DNA of 10,385 nt from NCBI GenBank assembly GCA_003645435.1, contig QNFD01000064.1, forward strand, positions 1 to 10,385, written 5' to 3'. Position numbers and translations under genes: made by a program. Numbering within the stretch: position 1 is the stretch's first letter; each line of letters begins with the position of its first letter. Under the pieces are notes generated by a model. It searched no databases, was not told the DNA's origin, and saw nothing but the letters and a program-made list of their open reading frames with translations. Positions 1 through 7,284 of the stretch are shown in pieces. The stretch comes from Gammaproteobacteria bacterium. Lineage in GTDB: Bacteria; Pseudomonadota; Gammaproteobacteria; GCA-001735895.

Positions 1-1227
1 TCCATGCACGCTGCGCAGCACACCGCCGAGCATATCATTGTCGATAATAAAACTTTCCAGTGAACTGCCCAGCATGCTGGCAAGGGTGCCGCAGGCGTGT
101 GAAATCATGTTGCATCCCGCATGAGCGGCCAGCGCCACGGACAGGCTTTTTTCATACCCGGCCTGGGCATCGTGCACCTTCGCGTCCGAGTACCCGGCGA
201 TACAGGCCACGGGCAACTGGTAATGTCGCCCCATTTGTGCGGCCGCCGCCATCACCACGGCCTGCTCGCCGCCGCCGCCGCACATGGCGCCGGTACGCAG
301 ATCGGAAACCAGTGGTTTGGGCGCAAAGATGATCGCTGCACCGGCATCAACCAGCCAGGCAAATACAATCCCCGCGAGGGATTCCGCCACTGCCTGTACG
401 ATCGACCCCGCCAGGGTCACCGGGCTGGTGGCCCCCATCTGCCCGGCTGAAATCAACTGTACCGGAATACCATGGCGTACCGCCTGTTCGACAATTTCGC
501 AGGATTCGGTGGCAAAGCGCATCGGTGGTACAACGTGCGTGGCCATGATGGTAAGGAATGGCCGCTGCCGAAAGTTATCTTCACCTCCGGCGACCGCATA
601 ACAGATTTCGGCAATGGTTTTGACATTTTCGGGCAGGGTCGCACTGATACAAATGTGCTTTGAGGTGCCGGCCAGGCAGGCATACAGTGTATTGATATCG
701 AGCTGCAGGGGATTCGGCGCATCGGTGCCGACTACCGGTCGACTGAAAAAGTGAATATGTTCCTGCTGGTCGACAATACGGGCCATGTCATACAGGTCAC
801 GAATGGTGGTTTCACGGTAATTCTGCGTCTCCATATCCAGAATTCGGGGGGCCGCGCCGCCGCTGCCAACATGCACCCGCGCACCCGATATATCCAGGTG
901 ATAACTGTCCCTGCGTGACCACAGGGTTACATCGCGCCGAATCCCGGCAATCGTATCCGCTACCAGGGCCCGGGGAAACAGCAACCGCCCATGGTCGGTG
1001 AATGTGCCGCCGTTTGCGGTCACAATGTCAATCATGCATTCGGGCGCCTGTGACAGGCCAAGGGTTTCGAGCAGATCGAGAACCGCCTCGTGTATCTGAT
1101 CGATGTCACCCGTGCTCAGGGGTTGGAACTTGCCGCCGGTAACGCCGATCCATTTTGATTGACTGGTGTCCAGAACAGTACGTTGATGTCGTTCCTTGCG
1201 GGCGTTTCGACGCCGGCGTGTTGAACC
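1..1227 (-). CDS. Trimethylamine methyltransferase (MttB) superfamily protein, 3' end beyond the window, start unresolved
   Basis: The minus-strand frame is open from the stop at 1258-1260 to the window edge (419 codons), and its translation reads as an MttB-superfamily corrinoid-dependent methyltransferase. Seen: an Arg-rich N-terminus (RRRRNARKERHQR), the family opening GKFQPLSTGDIDQIHEA, a Gly-rich stretch near 250-300 (AMCGGGGEQA), AGYSDAKVHDAQAGYEKS near 181-192, and SFIIDNDMLGG at the edge. Family knowledge: true MttB uses pyrrolysine (UAG) for trimethylamine, while non-pyrrolysine relatives such as MtgB demethylate glycine betaine or other quaternary amines. Here the residue I align with pyrrolysine is Tyr (codon 190-192), and no in-frame UAG is visible, so a non-Pyl member with an undefined methylated amine substrate is inferred. 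No ATG, GTG or TTG lies in frame upstream of the conserved core; the first ATG (1035) falls inside it. A GAGGGG Shine-Dalgarno at 1240-1235 points to a start near 1227, where the codon is GGT. The end given is therefore approximate. Confidence 0.85.
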
Positions 1228-1360
1228 TTGATTTCCCCTCGATATGATAATAATGCCTCAATTTAATTCATCTGTTCAGCATTTAATCAAACCTGTATTT
1301 GCGATACAAATGATATATAGTTCCCTATCAGATGAATTTATTACATCTATAGAGAAATTC
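1228..1360. promoter_or_regulatory. AT-rich divergent control region between the MttB-family gene and a LysR gene
   Basis: This gap separates the minus-strand methyltransferase from the plus-strand LysR gene and is more AT-rich than its flanks. It contains a 15-bp dyad, TGTAT-N5-ATACA, at 1294-1308, of the size and symmetry expected for a LysR-type half-site pair. It also holds a perfect 10-bp inverted repeat, AATTCATCTG at 1265-1274 and CAGATGAATT at 1329-1338, whose arms are about 64 bp apart centre to centre. I could not assign convincing -35/-10 pairs in either direction. Divergent placement is typical of LysR regulators and their targets, so control of the methyltransferase by the adjacent regulator is inferred. 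Confidence 0.5.
1294..1308. promoter_or_regulatory. Candidate LysR operator, TGTAT-N5-ATACA dyad
   Basis: A perfect 5-bp inverted repeat separated by TTGCG lies midway between the divergent methyltransferase and LysR genes. Short AT-rich interrupted dyads in this position are typical LysR recognition sites. No binding evidence can be derived from sequence alone. Confidence 0.4.
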
Positions 1361-2254
1361 ATGACCGCTTCCCTTACCGCGTTAAGAGCTTTCGAGACCG
1401 CAGCGCGGCATTTGAGCTTCAAGCTGGCCGCGAATGAACTGAACCTGTCTGCCACAGCGATCAGTCATCAGGTCAGATCGCTGGAACAGGCCCTGGGCCA
1501 CGCCCTGTTTTATCGCCAGGTACGCCGGGTGAGCCTGACCACAGAGGGTGAAGAACTGATGCGGACGCTGACGCCGGCGTTTCAATCGATTAATGCGACG
1601 GTGGAAAAGCTGCAGCAGCAAACCAGTCGCCACACGGTAACACTCGGCGCAGGACCCATCTTCGGGTCGCGCTGGCTAGCGCCCCGCCTGGGACTGTTCT
1701 GGCGACAAAATCCGGATATCGATCTGCGGATTCATCACTCTCCCCTGCCGGTACACCTGCAGATGGCGCGCTACGATATCGCGGTAGCCTGGGGTCTGAA
1801 TAACTGGCAGACGCTGCAATCCGATCTATTGCTCAGGATTCAGGTAACACCGGTTTACGCGCCTGATGCGGTTTTTGCAGGCGACGTAATCCAGGACCCT
1901 AAGGATCTTTTGAAACTTCCATTGTTACATTATCGGGATCAAAGGGGTTGGCGACAATGGCTAGAGACGATGAATGTACGATTACCGAAACAACTCCCGG
2001 GCATCATTTTTGAGGATGCGAATGTCCAATTGCAGGCCGCTCTTGAGGGACAGGGCATTGCATTGGGATTCCTGCCGCTAATTGCAGACGAGATATCGGT
2101 TAGGCGCCTTATTCGACCCTGGCCCGAGACGGTTGAGCCAATTGAGTCATACTATCTGCTATATCAACAGGGATCACTAAATCGAAACCCGGTGGCGCGT
2201 GTTCGCGACTGGATGCTTGCTATAGGCCCCGGGGTGCATGGGAAGCCCGGATAA
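1361..2254 (+). CDS. LysR-family transcriptional regulator, GcvA-type
   Basis: This is a 297-residue LysR-type regulator, the usual family length. The N-terminal winged helix-turn-helix (about residues 5-64) reads LTALRAFETAARHLSF, then LSATAISHQVRSLEQALG and LFYRQVRRVSLT, which is the GcvA-like pattern. The effector-binding domain opens with the typical GSRWLAPRLGLFWRQNPDIDL segment around residues 100-120. The start at 1361 is preferred over an in-frame ATG at 1244: the family homology begins exactly at MTASLTALRAFE, AGAGA sits seven bases upstream, and the 39 extra residues would lie in the AT-rich control region. It is divergent from the MttB-family gene and tail to tail with a second, paralogous LysR gene. 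The inferred role is effector-dependent control of the methyltransferase unit; the ligand is unknown. Confidence 0.93.
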   Translation: MTASLTALRAFETAARHLSFKLAANELNLSATAISHQVRSLEQALGHALFYRQVRRVSLTTEGEELMRTLTPAFQSINATVEKLQQQTSRHTVTLGAGPIFGSRWLAPRLGLFWRQNPDIDLRIHHSPLPVHLQMARYDIAVAWGLNNWQTLQSDLLLRIQVTPVYAPDAVFAGDVIQDPKDLLKLPLLHYRDQRGWRQWLETMNVRLPKQLPGIIFEDANVQLQAALEGQGIALGFLPLIADEISVRRLIRPWPETVEPIESYYLLYQQGSLNRNPVARVRDWMLAIGPGVHGKPG

Positions 2255-2315
2255 GAATAATGGTATTCGACATTACTGTAGCCTGAGTCGATAACATTTG
2301 GTTTTGTGACCGCCT

Positions 2316-3233
2316 TTAGTCGGAATCTATGCGAAGTCGGTTTGTTGCAGGCGCTGAAGTTTCTTTTAACAGCCAGTCACTAAACGATTGCAAGGGTTCA
2401 CTGCCTGCCTTTGCGGTTGGCGTCGAAAAATAGTAAGCGGCATCTTTACTGGAACTGGATTCAAACAGCTTTTCCAGTGCCCCGGAACTGAATTCGCCTT
2501 CGAGAAATTCCTCCACGGCGAGGGCAATTGCCTGTCCGTCCAAAGCCAGTTGTAACGCGATGACACTATCCCTTACCGTTGTACTGGTATTTCGATTGAC
2601 GAATTCAGTACGGTTAACACTAAACCATTGTTGCCACATGCGATGATCAATCTCGTGAACCAGTACATGCTGCTGAAGTGTTTGGGCATTCTGTGGCCGT
2701 CCATGTAGATCGAGATATCGAGGGCTGGCGACAGGTACCAGATGAGGCCTGATCAGTTCCACCGAGTCATAGCTTTTCCAGTCACCGTAACCCCATGCGA
2801 TGACGGCATCCAGCTCATCATTTTCAAAACCGGCCATATCGGGTGTATGCGTTAAACGCAGGGCAATATCCGGATGCGCCAACCAGAAATGACTCAAACG
2901 CGGCGACAGCCACCGTGATGCGAATAGTGAGCCCACGCCGATTGTCAACGTCCGCTCCGCACTCTGTGGAATGATCGTTTCAATGGCGCCTGACACGATT
3001 GTGAAAGCCTGGTTGCAGGCTTGCTGCAGATGAAACGCAGCCGGCGTTGCTACAATTTTACGATGCTGTCGTTCAAACAGCAGAACGCCCAGTCGTTGCT
3101 CCAATGCCTTTACCTGCGCACCAACGGCTGCGGGGGTCACCGCAAGCTCCTCGGCGGCTCGTTTGAAACTTCCGAGGCGAGCTGCAGATTCGAAAGCCCT
3201 TAGACTCAGCAAAGGTGGCAGTTTGTTAAACAT
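2316..3233 (-). CDS. LysR-family transcriptional regulator, GcvA-type, divergent from the catabolic operon
   Basis: A 305-residue LysR-type regulator with the GcvA-like DNA-binding domain (about residues 6-65: LLSLRAFESAARLGSFKRAA, VTPAAVGAQVKALEQRLG, LFERQHRKIVAT). The effector domain begins near residue 95 (LTIGVGSLFASRWLSPRL) and contains AVIAWGYGDWKSYDS. It resembles the neighbouring LysR across the whole length, including the SRWL-PRL and AWG-NW/DW segments, so the two are paralogues of one subfamily. The start at 3233 is supported by alignment of the N-terminus to the family, although no strong Shine-Dalgarno precedes it. It lies 100 bp from the Rieske remnant on the opposite strand, with a dyad between them, the classical arrangement for a LysR activator of an adjacent operon that also represses itself. 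Effector unknown. Confidence 0.93.
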   Translation of the reverse strand: MFNKLPPLLSLRAFESAARLGSFKRAAEELAVTPAAVGAQVKALEQRLGVLLFERQHRKIVATPAAFHLQQACNQAFTIVSGAIETIIPQSAERTLTIGVGSLFASRWLSPRLSHFWLAHPDIALRLTHTPDMAGFENDELDAVIAWGYGDWKSYDSVELIRPHLVPVASPRYLDLHGRPQNAQTLQQHVLVHEIDHRMWQQWFSVNRTEFVNRNTSTTVRDSVIALQLALDGQAIALAVEEFLEGEFSSGALEKLFESSSSKDAAYYFSTPTAKAGSEPLQSFSDWLLKETSAPATNRLRIDSD

Positions 3234-3241
3234 GTTGGTAT

Positions 3242-3269
3242 AGAATTTCTATCTCAAAGATGAAATTCT
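3242..3269. promoter_or_regulatory. Candidate LysR operator, AGAATTTC-N12-GAAATTCT
   Basis: A perfect 8-bp inverted repeat with a 12-bp spacer; allowing a one-base gap, the arms extend to TATA(A)GAATTTC. It lies 9 bp upstream of the divergent lysR start and about 43-70 bp upstream of the transcription start predicted from the neighbouring promoter. That is the usual position of a LysR recognition site (around -65). The position would allow activation of the operon and autorepression. Function is inferred from symmetry and location. Confidence 0.55.
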
Positions 3270-3275
3270 TATAGT

Positions 3276-3305
3276 TTGACAGCTTCAATCTCTACTGACT
3301 ACCAT
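3276..3305 (+). promoter_or_regulatory. Candidate sigma70 promoter for the catabolic operon
   Basis: A perfect -35 hexamer TTGACA (3276-3281) is followed after 18 bp by TACCAT (3300-3305), which matches four of six -10 positions. Transcription would start near 3312, leaving a leader of about 22 bases before the ATG at 3334. A strong -35 with a weak -10 just downstream of a LysR-like dyad fits an activator-dependent promoter. Confidence 0.45.
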
Positions 3306-3333
3306 GCAGCCTAATCTCTTATAGATCGGTCCT

Positions 3334-3717
3334 ATGGCAAATCAAGGCTTACCGCTGGCAGCGGAATATTATACTGACGAAAAATTTTTCCACCTCGATA
3401 GGCACAATATTTTCTTTCGCAGCTGGCAATGCGTCTGTCATCAGTCCGAAGTGGCCAATCGCTGGTTTTCAGACGGCAGCCTGCCCGATGTGGAGGTTGA
3501 GGCCTTGATGCATATACACAAAACCACAACAGGGGCCGAAGATGAAATCGTTGTCTCGAAAATCCAGACAGGTATGGAAAGCCGGGCCTTCGGACCCGGC
3601 CCCTATATTCTCGGTGACGGTATCGGCGCTCTAAGCGAAGTCGGGGTCAAACACTTTCATGAGCTATACCGCACGGCATCCGCAATTTCCCAGGAGGTGG
3701 GCATCGATGGCGACTGA
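3334..3717 (+). pseudogene. Rieske non-heme iron oxygenase alpha subunit, internally deleted remnant
   Basis: The 127-residue product joins the two ends of a ring-hydroxylating-type (Rieske) oxygenase alpha subunit. Residues 1-42 are the family N-terminus (LPLAAEYYTDEKFFHL, IFFRSWQCVCHQSEV). Residues 44-110 are the family C-terminus (AEDEIVVSKIQTGMESRAFG, then PGPYILGD and HFHELYR). The middle is absent: the C-x-H and C-x2-H ligands of the [2Fe-2S] Rieske centre and the 2-His-1-carboxylate mononuclear iron site. Typical members have about 350-400 residues, so roughly 220-270 codons are missing, with the junction near 3457-3465 and the frame kept. In full-length form such proteins oxidatively demethylate or hydroxylate amines and aromatics; the style of the ends resembles quaternary-amine oxygenases (inference). 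This product cannot be an oxygenase. It overlaps the aldolase start by 11 bases, so its translation may still couple to that gene. Confidence 0.82.
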
Positions 3718-4444
3718 ATCTTCAACCCAGGAATACACTGCGCGCATAGAACTCGCGGCGCTATACCGGCTCGCGGTAAAGTTCGGCTGGACCGATGTGA
3801 CCAGCACGCACATTTCCGCGCGCATAGGTGACGACCCCGATCACTACCTGTTGAATTCCTATGATTTCATGTTCGACGAAATCAAGGCATCCAACCTGAC
3901 GCGAATGAGTTATGACGGAGAACGGTCCGAGTCCGGTCGGACATTGAACCTGGCCGGCCATCTGATTCACTCGGGTATTCTGAAGGCACGCCCGGAAATC
4001 AATTTCGTATTTCACAGTCATACTCGCGCGGGCATTGCCGTTTCGGCAATGCCCGATGGCCTGCTACCTTTGTCACAACACGCCGGGTTTGTGCTGGGCA
4101 CCCTGTCGAGCCACCCCTACCAGGATTCCACCGCGGTTGCCGATGAAGGCGCGCTGCTGGCTGCGGATCTGCAACAAAACTATGCCATGTTGCTGCAAAA
4201 CCATGGCTTGCTGGTGGTCGGACGCACCGCCGCCGAGGCCTTCGCTTATCATTACTATCTTGAGATGGCCTGCAAGATTCAGGTCGATATTTTGAGCTGC
4301 ACCGACCATCCAGTCAAAATCACCGACGAGGCGATGCAAGCATTGCATCAATGGGGCTCACCTGAATCCGGCCCGCAGGGAGAAATGCAGTGGCCCGCAC
4401 TGATGCGCATGCTGGATCGGGAACAACCCGACTATCGGAACTAG
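3707..4444 (+). CDS. Class II aldolase/adducin family protein
   Basis: A 245-residue class II aldolase/adducin-fold enzyme of normal length. Metal ligands are visible: the HSH pair (His103, His105 in FVFHSHTRAG) and a third His in AFAYHYYLEMA (His182), with the conserved NHG turn at 165-167. These match the zinc site of L-fuculose-phosphate aldolase and L-ribulose-5-phosphate 4-epimerase. The catalytic Glu of fuculose-phosphate aldolase is not conserved; the region reads TLNLAGHLIHSG, as in the broader adducin-like subgroup, whose substrates are mostly undefined. Retro-aldol cleavage or decarboxylation of a hydroxyacid is therefore only inferred. The start at 3707 is chosen for its AGGAGG Shine-Dalgarno at 3692-3697; an in-frame ATG at 3659 would lie inside the Rieske remnant and lacks such a site. 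It overlaps the remnant by 11 bases and is followed four bases later by the dehydrogenase, as in an operon. Confidence 0.92.
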   Translation: MATESSTQEYTARIELAALYRLAVKFGWTDVTSTHISARIGDDPDHYLLNSYDFMFDEIKASNLTRMSYDGERSESGRTLNLAGHLIHSGILKARPEINFVFHSHTRAGIAVSAMPDGLLPLSQHAGFVLGTLSSHPYQDSTAVADEGALLAADLQQNYAMLLQNHGLLVVGRTAAEAFAYHYYLEMACKIQVDILSCTDHPVKITDEAMQALHQWGSPESGPQGEMQWPALMRMLDREQPDYRN

Positions 4445-4448
4445 TTCG

Positions 4449-5423
4449 GTGCCCGGGACCGTGTCAGACGCCTCTATTCTGGTACTGGCTCCAGAGCCAG
4501 AGAAATTGAGGCCAGCATTTACAGGAAAAATAGATCCAGCAGCGGTCTGCTATCTCTCGGACCTGTCCATGGCGACCAGCACTGCTGCCGATGTAAATCC
4601 TGCAATCGTCCTCATGTTTCGCGACACCGGATTCGACGGACCGGAGTTTCGAACACTCACCCACCATGCTTCAGTTAAGTGGGTCCACGTGAGCGGCTCG
4701 GGATATGAACACATTCTGCCGCTCGAGCGTGACGACCTGCTGATCACCAACGGCCAGGGACTGCGCAGCCGCAATCTCGCGGAAATGGCCGTCGGCGCCA
4801 TGATTTCAATCAATTCGGGACTGATTCGATACCATGAGCAGCAACGGAATAAGCGCTGGCAACCCAACCAGTTTGTGCCACTAGAAGGACAAACCTTACT
4901 GCTGGTCGGAACCGGATTGATCGGTCGCTGGGTAGCTCGCTACGCCCGCACCCTCGGCATGCGAGTCATCGGCGTCAATCGCAGCGGGACGCCTGCCGAA
5001 GCGTTTGACGACGTCAGGCCCATGGCAGAACTGGACGATATACTGCCCCTGGCCGATGTGGTATCACTGCATTTGCGCCTGAATGACGACACCCGCGGTC
5101 TGTTTAATCGCGACCGCTTCAAACGCATGCGGACAGGAACACTGTTTATGAACACTGCGCGAGGCGGTCTGGTCGATGAATCAGCACTGATCGATGCGCT
5201 TCACAGTGGCCAGTTGCGCGCCGCCTATCTCGATGTATTCGAAACCGAACCCCTGCCAGAGTACAGCCCGCTCTGGTCGCTGGAAAATGTTTTGATCAGC
5301 CCACACGCCGCGGACATGATTTCTGACTGGGAATACAAAGCAGCCGAATTTTTCGTCGAAAATTACCAGTGCTGGAAAAGCGGGAAAGATTTAATAAACG
5401 TAATTCATATGCCATCGGCCTAG
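4449..5423 (+). CDS. D-isomer-specific 2-hydroxyacid dehydrogenase family protein
   Basis: This 324-residue protein is an NAD(P)-dependent 2-hydroxyacid dehydrogenase, which interconverts a 2-oxoacid and a D-2-hydroxyacid. The Rossmann dinucleotide motif GTGLIGR is at residues 154-160. The catalytic triad is visible as Arg238 (NTARGGLVDE), Glu267 (DVFETEPLP) and His286 (LISPHAAD). The substrate-binding N-terminal domain includes VHVSGSGYEHI near residue 80 and NGQGLRSRNLAEMAVG near 101-116. The residue after the nucleotide-binding strand is VNRSG (177-180), which could favour NADP, but this is not decisive. The start codon is GTG; 4449 lies four bases after the aldolase stop, and a second GTG at 4461 is an alternative, neither with a strong ribosome-binding site, consistent with translational coupling. 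The gene appears intact. The substrate is unknown, but its pairing with an aminotransferase suggests the 2-oxoacid is shared between them. Confidence 0.93.
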   Translation: MPGTVSDASILVLAPEPEKLRPAFTGKIDPAAVCYLSDLSMATSTAADVNPAIVLMFRDTGFDGPEFRTLTHHASVKWVHVSGSGYEHILPLERDDLLITNGQGLRSRNLAEMAVGAMISINSGLIRYHEQQRNKRWQPNQFVPLEGQTLLLVGTGLIGRWVARYARTLGMRVIGVNRSGTPAEAFDDVRPMAELDDILPLADVVSLHLRLNDDTRGLFNRDRFKRMRTGTLFMNTARGGLVDESALIDALHSGQLRAAYLDVFETEPLPEYSPLWSLENVLISPHAADMISDWEYKAAEFFVENYQCWKSGKDLINVIHMPSA

Positions 5424-5438
5424 CCAGGGAGAAGTCAC

Positions 5439-6641
5439 ATGCCAGAATTGAGCCAGTGCTTGACCCGGTTTTCACCTTCATTGATTGGCGAGATGTCCGA
5501 TCTTGCCAGGCAAATGATACTGGACGGAAAGCCTGTCTACGATTTGACCTCCGGCGAGCCCGATTTCGATACCGATCCCGCAGCTTGCCTGGCAGGCCAT
5601 GCGGCGATTGATAACGGGGAAACAAAGTACACCGCAACGGATGGCTCCGCCCCGATGAAAGCCGCAATTCGCAGAAAGTTCCTGCGTGAAGGTCACCCCT
5701 CCTATGCAGATGATCAACTGGCCGTCGGTAGTGGTGCCAAACCGTTGCTGGCCAATATTCTAATGACACTGCTGAATCCCGGTGACGAAGTCATCATACC
5801 GGGCCCGTGCTGGGCATCTTATCCGGGTATGGTCAAAGCGCTGGGGGCAGACGCGGTGATCGCGATGTGCGACTCGGCCACCCGATATCGGCTTGACGCA
5901 ATACTGTTGAAAGAATCCATTACCCCGCAAACTCGCGCCATCATTCTGTGCACACCGAGTAATCCGACCGGGACGATATATTGTCGCGAAGAGCTACTGG
6001 CTCTGGCCGAAGTTTTACGCGAACACCCACAAATCTGGATTATCGTTGACGAGATCTATTCCGAGATTCTGTACGACGGCTTGTCACACGAATCCCCGGC
6101 GGTTGTTGCGCCGGATATGCAGGATCGAATTATCACCATTAACGGCGTCTCCAAAAGCCACGCCATGACTGGCTGGCGGATCGGCTATGCGGCGGGACCG
6201 CGACCAATGATGGATGGCCTGCGCCAACTGATGAGCCAGGTTGCCGGATCCCCTTGCTCGATCAGTCAGGCAGCCGCTACCGCTGCCCTTGATGGCCCTC
6301 ATAAAGCATTACTTGAGCGCCGTGACGCGTACCAGCGACGGCGTGACCGAGTGCTGCACCATCTCGGTCAAATCCACCTGCTGAAAACGACAATACCAGA
6401 GGGCGCATTTTATCTGTATATCGATTGCAGTGCTGCCCTGGGGAAACGCACCGCAACCGGCGAACCTATCGAATCCAGTGCTGATCTGGCGATGTATTTT
6501 TTAAAAAATCATGGTGTGGGTGTTGTCCCCGCTGAAGCCTTTGAGGCCAGCGGCGCTTTCCGTATTTCGTTTGCCAGTAGCCTCGAACAACTGGAGCAAG
6601 CCTGTGCTGGAATTGCCAACGCCTGCGGAGAGTTGTCATGA
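5439..6641 (+). CDS. Pyridoxal-phosphate-dependent aminotransferase, class I/II (aspartate aminotransferase Igamma-like)
   Basis: A 400-residue fold-type I aminotransferase of full family length. Visible PLP-site residues: the Schiff-base lysine Lys239 (NGVSKSHAMTGWRIGY), Asn175 in PSNPTG, Asp204 and Tyr207 in VDEIY, the phosphate-binding Arg247 in GWRIGY, and the substrate-carboxylate Arg375 in GAFRISFAS. The N-terminal segment (VYDLTSGEPDFDTD, KYTATDGS) and PGPCWASYPG near 121-130 match bacterial aspartate/prephenate aminotransferases of subgroup Igamma. It would move an amino group between an amino acid and a 2-oxoacid in the cytosol; the specific substrate cannot be read from the sequence. 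The start at 5439 has AGGGAGA eight bases upstream and lies 15 bases after the dehydrogenase. The stop overlaps the next ATG in an ATGA tetranucleotide, indicating translational coupling. Apparently intact. Confidence 0.94.
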   Translation: MPELSQCLTRFSPSLIGEMSDLARQMILDGKPVYDLTSGEPDFDTDPAACLAGHAAIDNGETKYTATDGSAPMKAAIRRKFLREGHPSYADDQLAVGSGAKPLLANILMTLLNPGDEVIIPGPCWASYPGMVKALGADAVIAMCDSATRYRLDAILLKESITPQTRAIILCTPSNPTGTIYCREELLALAEVLREHPQIWIIVDEIYSEILYDGLSHESPAVVAPDMQDRIITINGVSKSHAMTGWRIGYAAGPRPMMDGLRQLMSQVAGSPCSISQAAATAALDGPHKALLERRDAYQRRRDRVLHHLGQIHLLKTTIPEGAFYLYIDCSAALGKRTATGEPIESSADLAMYFLKNHGVGVVPAEAFEASGAFRISFASSLEQLEQACAGIANACGELS

Positions 6642-7284
6642 TCTCGAAACAGATTATCTGCGATAAAAACGGTCCGCTCTGGACGTTACGGTTAAATCGC
6701 CCGGACAAGGCCAATGCATTAAGTATCGAGATGCTCGAGGCACTCAAGACACGGCTTGTCGAAGCCGCAGAAGATTCGGCATTACGCGCATTGATTATCA
6801 CCGGAACGGGTGAACGTGTGTTCTGTGCCGGTGTGGATCTTTCCGAACTGATACGGGAACCCGATGACGCGCAGGATTCGCTCTGGAAAGATGTCAGTGG
6901 GGCGCTGAATTCATTGCCGATACTAACCATTGCCCTGATCAACGGTGATTGTATCGGTGGCGCAATGACTCTTGCGCTCGGTTGTGATATCAGGGTCAGC
7001 GTCCCGCAGGCAAGTTTTTCCTATCCGGTGCTACAAAACGGTATATTGCCGGGAGTCGAAGACGTATCCCGCATGCGTGCATTAATGGGACCGGGGCGTG
7101 CTTCTGCGATCTTGCTGGCAGGCCAAAAATCGATGCTGAGCAGGCATTGATGTGGGGTCTGGTGGACTACCTCGCCGAGCAGCAGGAACTGGAAGCACTG
7201 GCCCGAACACTCGCACAAACTGCGACTGAATCGGATCGCGATCATCTCGCCGCAATGAAACGACTTTGCCGGGGAGTAAAGTAA
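6638..7284 (+). pseudogene. Enoyl-CoA hydratase/isomerase (crotonase) family, single-base frameshift
   Basis: The first 164 codons encode a crotonase-fold protein: LNRPDKANALSIEM at residues 19-32, the oxyanion-hole segments FCAGVDLSEL (62-71) and NGDCIGGAMTLALGCDIR (102-119), then NGILPGVEDVSRM. After GQK the frame turns into SMLSRH and stops at 7148-7150. In the -1 frame the family sequence continues perfectly (IDAEQALMWGLVDYLAE) to TAA at 7282-7284. The lesion maps to a run of five A at 7125-7129 where six are needed. Corrected, the product would have about 215 residues, shorter than the usual 255-265. The family hydrates or isomerises enoyl-CoA esters; next to a CaiB-type CoA-transferase it recalls carnitine-type CaiB/CaiD pairs, but this is inference. 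Its ATG overlaps the aminotransferase stop. The run does not form a standard slippery heptamer in phase, so programmed frameshifting is less likely than mutation or sequencing error. Confidence 0.82.

Noticed and set aside
121..450. Plus-strand open frames of 60-109 codons between 60 and 663
   Set aside because: They lie antisense to a continuous, clearly homologous MttB-family reading frame and resemble no protein; their openness reflects the GC pattern of the real gene.
1244..1360. Upstream ATG extending the first LysR protein by 39 residues
   Set aside because: The extension has no family homology, lies in AT-rich control DNA with dyads, and the ATG at 1361 fits the LysR N-terminus and has a purine-rich site upstream.
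3659..3706. Upstream ATG adding 16 residues to the class II aldolase
   Set aside because: It would overlap the Rieske C-terminus out of frame, while ATG 3707 has a strong AGGAGG site at the right distance.
7121..7131. Programmed -1 ribosomal frameshift in the crotonase gene
   Set aside because: The A-run is only five long and the preceding codon phase does not form a slippery heptamer; I also saw no clear downstream stimulatory stem. Mutation or sequencing error is simpler.
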